A stretch of DNA of 64,000 nt from Tigriopus japonicus (taxonomy: Eukaryota > Arthropoda > Copepoda > Harpacticoida > Harpacticidae): assembly GCA_010645155.1 (NCBI GenBank), contig JAAGOF010000104.1, forward strand, positions 799,499 through 863,498. Direction: 5' to 3'. A program made the position numbers and the translations under genes. The notes beneath the pieces are model-generated. The model did no database searches. It was not told the origin of the DNA and worked only from the letters and a program-made list of their open reading frames with translations. Shown here piece after piece: positions 58,256 through 64,000 of this stretch; the stretch's first letter is position 1, and each line of letters starts with the position of its first letter.

Positions 58256-58771
58256 ATCACCACAGACGTGACTCATTCAAAGAGATCAGCTTTTAACTCC
58301 TCGTATAAGCCATTGGAAGTTGTCACGTCCCGCAGCCTTGTCCTTATTTGGTTGTGACACAGATCTGGACGTCTGACTTCTTCAAGTTCTCTGGCTGAAC
58401 TCTCTTTTTCTGAATCGAACCGAATTGATATCTTGAACTGATTTTTAAAGATATATCGCTTGGCAAATTGTTCCAGGCGTGATTAAAAGAAAAGCATTTC
58501 TCTACTATGCTTTAAATAGCAGATTAAGTTTATTTCGAAATATCAAAAAGCGCAGGATGCGACATTTCAGACATTTCAAACAGGACAAAGAATTTACAAC
58601 TTGTGGCTAATGCATGTTTTGAAATTTCAAAATATGAAAAAAAACAAGTTGACAGGAAATCTAAAGGTTTAGGACGATACTTGGTGACTTGCCTTTCATT
58701 GTCGTAACAATTTCAAAATTTCTAACTCTTCATAAGAGACCCACAAATAAGCTCATCACTCAGTCATCATC

Positions 58772-59098
58772 AGAGCCCTGGAAAATAGTTTTTTTTTTTG
58801 TGGAGCAGAAATCCCAGACGTTTCACAACATAGCATTATCTGATGACTGCCAAGCGTGATCGTCAGCTGACCTTACTCCTTGAACGTCTGGAATTTCCGC
58901 TCCACAGCCAAAAAAGAATATTTTTCCCAAGGTTACTCATCAATAGGCCCCGGGAAATTATTTTATTTTGCTGTGGAGCAGAAATCCCAGACGTTTCGAG
59001 GAGTAAGGTCAGCTGCGGGAAGTCATCAGCTGACCCTACGCCGTAAAACGTCTGGGATATCTGCTCAACAGCAAAGTAAAATTATTTTCCGGGGCCTA
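58772..59098. mobile_element. Two tandem copies of a 155-165 bp hairpin MITE
   Basis: Copy 1 spans about 58772-58934 and copy 2 spans 58944-59098. Each has arms with TGTGGAGCAGAAATCCCAG and ACGTCTGG(G/A)AT on the other side, and the loop has GTCAGCTGACC. Copy 2 has the cleaner ends, TAGGCCCCGGGAAA and TTTCCGGGGCCTA. They lie 9 bp apart in the same orientation. Confidence 0.7.
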
Positions 59099-60106
59099 CA
59101 GTCATTAATGATGACTCATCGTCATTTCCTTCACAAGACATAGATAATGAATGCACTCTTGCTGCTAATCGACAATATTCTCATATCCAGGTTTGATTGT
59201 TGTTCCCAATAATCATAACAAAAAGACAATTTTCATTCCTGAAAATGATTTGCATTTCCTTTGAAAAACATTTTATCAACAGATATTAAACAGAGAGTCA
59301 TTTTAATTATCAACTTCATTTGGATGACTGACTTAAAACTTATCGGTTGACTTGGTCTTCAGAAACCTCATCCCATTCAGTCTGCAAGATTACTTTTGTT
59401 GTTATTATTACCCCTCATCTTACTCTTTCGAGTGGATTTGATAGAAAAAAATATCATTTCTGAGTCGGGCAAAGATCAGCAACAATTTTTCTTTGTACGA
59501 TATTTGACTTTGGGTCCAAGTAAAACTGTGTCTTGATAGCCACCTTGAAGCAGCGTCTCGATCAAGGTTTTTGAACCCACATTTTGTCGTCTCCACTCTC
59601 AGAAGTGATTCGGGAAATATGAGAGGAATTTTTTTCAACAAGAGCATTTTTCATAATTCGACGTTATATAAGTTTTGTACCTCTTGGAATTTTACCACCT
59701 TTTGCCAGAAATTTTCCTTACTTTGGTCAATAGGGATGTTGTTGAGGTAGTTTGGAAGAGACGTGTAAAGTACGGGCACGATCTTTGAGCTTTGTAGGCT
59801 TATCAGGCTGCACCATAGTCGTTGCAAAAACTACCATGATCTAAGCTTTTCCAGTCTCTCCAAAACTAAAATGCAAAATTTATCGTTAGGAAGAGAAATG
59901 GTTCAAAGATTTTGGCTTTTATGTCTTGCTTTCAACGGTCAATTTGAGTCAGCATGGTCAAGTAATTGGCATGCGAAAAAGCAGAGCACTGCATTATTTT
60001 TAATTACGCTGAAGGGTAGTGAACACCTCAAAAACTGGAAACACTAAATGCAGATGGCGTCCTAGTGCCGATTTGGGGAACAGTCCACCTCTCTTAAGCT
60101 AGGGTC

Positions 60107-60315
60107 GCTAGTAGAAGCATATCCAGAAGCATAAAAGAAGCATATGAGGCGAAGAGGATATAACCATGCTCGGTCAAGTTTCACAACATAAGTTGTGATT
60201 GACAAATACAGCTTATGAAGCGAAACTTGATCGAGCATGGTTTTTCTTCTCCGTCTCAAATGCTTCTTTAGTGTTTCTTCTATGCTTCTAGATATGCTTT
60301 ATGCTTCCAAACGAC
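60107..60315. repeat. Foldback (hairpin) repeat, copy 2
   Basis: Arms AGTAGAAGCATATCCAGAAG onward and the mirrored CTTCTAGATATGCTT. The centre (ATAACCATGCTCG, CAGCTTATGAAGCGAAACTTG) is shared with 5207-5412, although the outer arms differ. Confidence 0.65.
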
Positions 60316-61460
60316 CTTAAAACCGACCTGCGCTTACCTCCAACTTTAAATTGTTTTTCAATTTCCACTCCCCTTGTAAGGGCATCTGCGTCAATAGAAG
60401 ATTGTTTTATTGAGATTTGAGATTTAATGTACTTTGAGAGCCTTTTGAGAGCCTAGAGTTCTTTTGAATAACTTTTACGTCAGGTTTCCAACTTTTAACA
60501 AAAGCACACTTTTTGGAAAAAGAGAGCAAAGTCGTCCGCTTCAAAACCTGAGATTTTCCTCAACATTTACTCTCAGTTCCTACGAGTTCATTTCATTTCC
60601 AAATCTCCAAATTTGACGGAGTCCAAAATGCGTTTTTCCTTGAACATACGGTATCAGAGAGTGAATATTCGTGCAAGCATCAAGTACTTTTTAGAAGAGG
60701 GTAACAAACAAACCGAGAAAACTGACCTTATATTAGAACACATTTTTGTGATAACCAAATGTATTTTACGATGGAACAACTTTGTTATTGATGGCGTGTA
60801 CGTCAATATTCACTCTTCAAGTAGGTATTTCTAAATCAAAGCATTGGCTAAACCACCAAACTTTTTTACAACGTAGATCATCGACGTTTTTTCTCAATCT
60901 TTAAATTCAATCAACCTTCCTGTTATCTTTATGAAAAGTTCTTGAAAGTCACCACTAAGATTGAAATCGCCATCTTGGGTTTCTATTCACTGTATGTGAG
61001 TGTACGCTTAGGGGTCAATTTATCTATCATGTTTCTTGAGTAATGGTTCTCGACAAAGACCGACTAATCTGATAAGATTACCATGCCATTGAGTTGAATC
61101 TAGGGTTTGTCAATGGGTCCCCTCAGACTGCATTCTCAATGCTTCAGATCTCTGCAAATGCACCTCGAAAACCTAAAAAAGCGAGGTAGCTCCAAGTACA
61201 GTAGTCTCGCCTTTATTCCTCGTCTGCGCGGACCTTCTTTGGTTGGATGGTCGTCACGGAAAAGGCCGTCGGACTCACGCAGAGAACAAAGGTCGAAACT
61301 TCGGCGACAAAATGTTCTCTTTTCGAAAACACTTGGAGCGGCAGTGATTGATCTGAGGTCGTGACAATCACAACCACTAATGGAAAAGTTAAAATCGCCT
61401 TTAAAGAGAGGCTTTGAGTGATGGGATAAACGTGCTTTCGCCATCAAGGTCGCATTTTCA

Positions 61461-63509
61461 ATGGAACATCGGGGAGCCTCCCCCAAAACCATGGCGAAAC
61501 AACCCTTGTGGACCTTGCATGAGTCAACGGTATCAGGAACGTTACCTGTGGAGAGTAAACAGAGTCCAACATCGTCAAATCGTAAGATAATCGCGTCTTC
61601 GACCAATTGTTGTGAAACGTTTCGTTTGAGGTCAATTCAGCCATGGGTGAATTGGTCCAATTTTGCTCATCTGAGCACCTCCAAATTGTTCCTTCTTCAA
61701 TCTTTTTGTGTGTGGTTTGCTTTGTGCGTGCCTGGAAACATTACAGCGGGGGTGTTGTATTATCAAGTCACTTATGGATCGTCTTCGTCTGGAACGAGTT
61801 CTCTCATTAAAGGAGCCGAAAACGAGACCACTGTGAAGGAGGTGGTCCAATCAACATGTGCATATTGGATTGGGTTCTGTCAAGTGGAACGGGTAAACGC
61901 TTCGATCGAGTGTGAAGCCTTACTCAACAAAGACTTGTCCACAATTAAAAGTCTGCACCTCAATCACAAACAGAGACTCCCTTTAATGCAAGGTGACTTA
62001 CTAGAGCATGAAAAGTATCTCTATCAAGACATTTTGGACGAATTGGTGCCTCAATATGGGCTAGATTGTGTTCCAATGAAGAATCCAAGTCAAGTGACTC
62101 CGTTCCCAAACTTAAATGGGTCGGAATCTTCGTTACTTTGCCATGAAAGTAGGGCCACATACTCACCTTGGGTGGCAAAATCCAAGTTCTGGATTGAGGG
62201 CGTGGCCGTGACCGTGGTTGGAATTTTTGGCATGACTGGCAACATTATTGCCATCATTGTACTCAGACGCATCAAAACCAATCGGAACTTTAATAACCTA
62301 CTCATCACCCTCAGCTTCTCGGACTTCTTGCTCATCTTGGATGTGGTTTTGGAGATGTCTTTTATCGGGATATTCATGTCTGAAGAGCCTCATTGGTTCC
62401 GAGTCTCTTATCCGTATCTCTTGCATCCACTTCGAGGCTTTATTCAAACTACAGCTATTTACATGGTGGTGGCCGTGTCCTCAGAGAGATTCAAAGCCGT
62501 TTGTTATCCTCTCTCGCATCGACAATCCTATCACAAATTTGTCATTGTGGCCATTGTTTGCTCAGTAACGCTTGAGCTTCCACGATTCCTCGAGTTCAAA
62601 CTGGTCAAGAACAACACGGATTATTGGACCACTGATCTAATGGAGGACCCCAATTACATTCAATTCAACAGCTATTGGAATGAGCTATTCGCCACCAGCG
62701 CCTTGCCTCTAATCTGTCTCATGTACATGAACTTCAAGATCTACCAAAAAATCCGGGCTTCATCTCAGTTTGCCAAGCGTTTCGTGAGACGCAGCACAAC
62801 AAGCACGAGTTTGGTGAGCAATAAAAGCGCTCAAAGCCTTCAGAAAACCGATTCCAACGGTCTAAATAAGAACACAGGAATTGGAAATGCTCGTCGAGTG
62901 CCTCTTAATCTCATCGAAGAAGGTGATCTTGTTAGTGAAGAACAAACAACCTTAAATCAAATCCAAAAGATTCAACCTACGGTAAACAAAGAGACTTGTA
63001 CGGAAACCATCGGCTTTTCACCGACAAATGAAAAACCGGATGAGGTAACTTATCAAAATAACTCGATCCGGAGATCGATTCCATCCACTTCGTTTATGGA
63101 TCGAATCCTTTCCAATGAGGTGGATAGTGCATTGGAAGAGATCCAACTCAAACCGCTCATTCACAAAGATTCGACGAGTAGTCAGTCAAACAATCGCAAT
63201 CAGCGGAAACGTCGCGAAAAATCCACGATTGTTCTCGTGTCCATCGTGCTAATTTTTATTATATGTCATACATATCGACTCTCCCTTCGGATTTATGAGG
63301 TTTCACATCCGGGTAACAACACTTTGGAACATTATCGGTTTTGCTTGAATCGTGGACTATATCATATTCCAGTGGCGTTTTACGTGTTGGTGAACTTCCA
63401 TCACCTTTTTCTTGTGATAAATTCGAGCGTAAATTTTATTATATACTGTTGTGTGGGTCGGGAATTTCGATCCCATATGTATGAATGGTGTTCCAGATCC
63501 AAAAAGTAA
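61461..63509 (+). CDS. Class A GPCR, FMRFamide-receptor-like
   Basis: A single exon of 682 codons. The seven hydrophobic segments are at about 246-268, 279-301, 325-345, 360-378, 405-425, 587-607 and 640-662. Class A marks: GN(261) in TM1, LSFSD (Asp288) in TM2, SERF (342-345, in place of DRY) followed by KAVCYPL, and NSSVNFIIY (in place of NPxxY) in TM7. The ERF/AVC.PL and CHTYRLSLRIYE patterns fit invertebrate FMRFamide-type neuropeptide receptors. The N-terminus is long (about 245 residues) with N-glycosylation sites (NIT, NET, NAS, NGS) and an extra hydrophobic stretch at 75-92 that could be a signal anchor. The third intracellular loop is about 155 residues, polar, with basic ends. The usual Cys at the top of TM3 is not seen. 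The ligand cannot be told; a later Met (residue 11) could also start it. Confidence 0.88.
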   Translation: MEHRGASPKTMAKQPLWTLHESTVSGTLPVESKQSPTSSNRKIIASSTNCCETFRLRSIQPWVNWSNFAHLSTSKLFLLQSFCVWFALCVPGNITAGVLYYQVTYGSSSSGTSSLIKGAENETTVKEVVQSTCAYWIGFCQVERVNASIECEALLNKDLSTIKSLHLNHKQRLPLMQGDLLEHEKYLYQDILDELVPQYGLDCVPMKNPSQVTPFPNLNGSESSLLCHESRATYSPWVAKSKFWIEGVAVTVVGIFGMTGNIIAIIVLRRIKTNRNFNNLLITLSFSDFLLILDVVLEMSFIGIFMSEEPHWFRVSYPYLLHPLRGFIQTTAIYMVVAVSSERFKAVCYPLSHRQSYHKFVIVAIVCSVTLELPRFLEFKLVKNNTDYWTTDLMEDPNYIQFNSYWNELFATSALPLICLMYMNFKIYQKIRASSQFAKRFVRRSTTSTSLVSNKSAQSLQKTDSNGLNKNTGIGNARRVPLNLIEEGDLVSEEQTTLNQIQKIQPTVNKETCTETIGFSPTNEKPDEVTYQNNSIRRSIPSTSFMDRILSNEVDSALEEIQLKPLIHKDSTSSQSNNRNQRKRREKSTIVLVSIVLIFIICHTYRLSLRIYEVSHPGNNTLEHYRFCLNRGLYHIPVAFYVLVNFHHLFLVINSSVNFIIYCCVGREFRSHMYEWCSRSKK

Positions 63510-64000
63510 ACTCGATCAAGTGGAAACTCATTATCATGAATTGACTGAAAGGATCTCAATCTCAATCAAATGGAAACTCAATGCTTTGCTAATTAACCTG
63601 GCGTAAATAAAAACAGTATTTGAATTGAAATAACTTCAACCATGGGATATGACAAAGGTTGCTTCAAGTGAGCGTTTTAAATCTTACCCCTAGCGGCAAA
63701 ACAGTGCCATTGGCTGTGCTTAGTTACCCTGCCCATTTTGGCGAATTCAAGTTTTTCCCATTTAAGCTTCCATTTGATGATTCCAGGTCCCTGGTAACGA
63801 TCGATATTTCACAAAAAGATGCCTAGGCTGGATTTGGGTCAAAAATATGCAAAATTTACTCTTAGGGTGATTGAATTAAAAGCAATTAAGCAAGCCTTGT
63901 GTTATTGCAAAAAGAGGAATTAACAATGATCCAAACAAAAATTCAAAGATGCTGATTTGTTCAGTGGATTCCAAAGAATCAAATCAATATTTCAAAATGT
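63510..64000. other. 3' flank of the GPCR
   Basis: Holds the candidate poly(A) signal AATAAA at 63606-63611, 97 nt past the stop. Nothing else was recognised. Confidence 0.5.
63606..63611 (+). terminator. Poly(A) signal AATAAA of the GPCR
   Basis: AATAAA 97 nt after the GPCR stop codon, at a typical distance for a short 3' UTR. Confidence 0.6.

Larger units (their letters stand above)
54323..61460. other. Intergenic region between RNF25 and the GPCR
   Basis: About 7.1 kb with a tRNA-headed SINE (55200-55550), an inverted-ended element (55807-56209), retrotransposon-like tails (57762-57822, 58208-58242), a minisatellite (57868-58140), paired hairpins (58772-59098) and a foldback (60107-60315). 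No exon was recognised. The GPCR promoter should be near 61.0-61.4 kb but no core element stands out. Confidence 0.5.

Noticed and set aside
61136..61606. 156-codon minus-strand frame overlapping the GPCR start
   Set aside because: Overlaps the strongly supported GPCR in antisense and shows no domain of its own.

Overview
Eukaryotic nuclear DNA. Coding exons are separated by GT..AG introns from about 54 bp to 9.7 kb. AATAAA-type poly(A) signals follow the genes, and the non-coding sequence is AT-rich and full of inverted-repeat transposons. The gene set (LDLRAP1-type adaptor, B52-type SR protein, FMRFamide-receptor-like GPCR) and the mobile elements fit an arthropod. A crustacean such as a copepod is my guess, at low certainty. 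There is nothing prokaryotic, no CRISPR array and no operon.

Layout: 1-6.2 kb is non-genic, with a tRNA-headed SINE, a 572-bp foldback element and a second foldback. 6302-7251 (+) is a two-exon cold-shock-domain gene (CARHSP1 type). 10236-28997 (+) holds six exons of an LDLRAP1/ARH endocytic adaptor: PTB domain, clathrin-box-like motif and DPW AP-2 motif. Its first exon was not found. A single-exon EF-hand rhomboid protease (24461-25885, -) is nested antisense in its 6.6-kb intron. 29-34.8 kb is probable 3' UTR and intergenic sequence. 35417-38607 (-) is a five-coding-exon SRSF4/5/6 (B52) gene; its one long intron holds a candidate alternative exon that would end the protein inside RRM2. 43486-54322 (+) is RNF25 (RWD + RING E3 ligase), two exons split by a 9.7-kb intron loaded with transposons. 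54.3-61.4 kb is repeat-rich intergenic sequence. 61461-63509 (+) is a single-exon class A GPCR of the FMRFamide-receptor type.

The genes do not form one pathway. They cover RNA binding and splicing (CARHSP1, B52), endocytosis (LDLRAP1), intramembrane proteolysis (rhomboid), ubiquitination (RNF25) and neuropeptide signalling (GPCR). LDLRAP1 and B52 are convergent; B52 and RNF25 are divergent across about 4.9 kb.

The strongest new-looking signals are: the candidate B52 alternative exon; the cysteine-cluster insert and long tail of the LDLRAP1 homologue; the antisense nested rhomboid with a Pro after its catalytic Ser; and several non-autonomous DNA transposons, three of them with perfect 8-bp target-site duplications typical of hAT elements, one of which carries a 32-bp tandem array. 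I found no wholly new multi-gene system.
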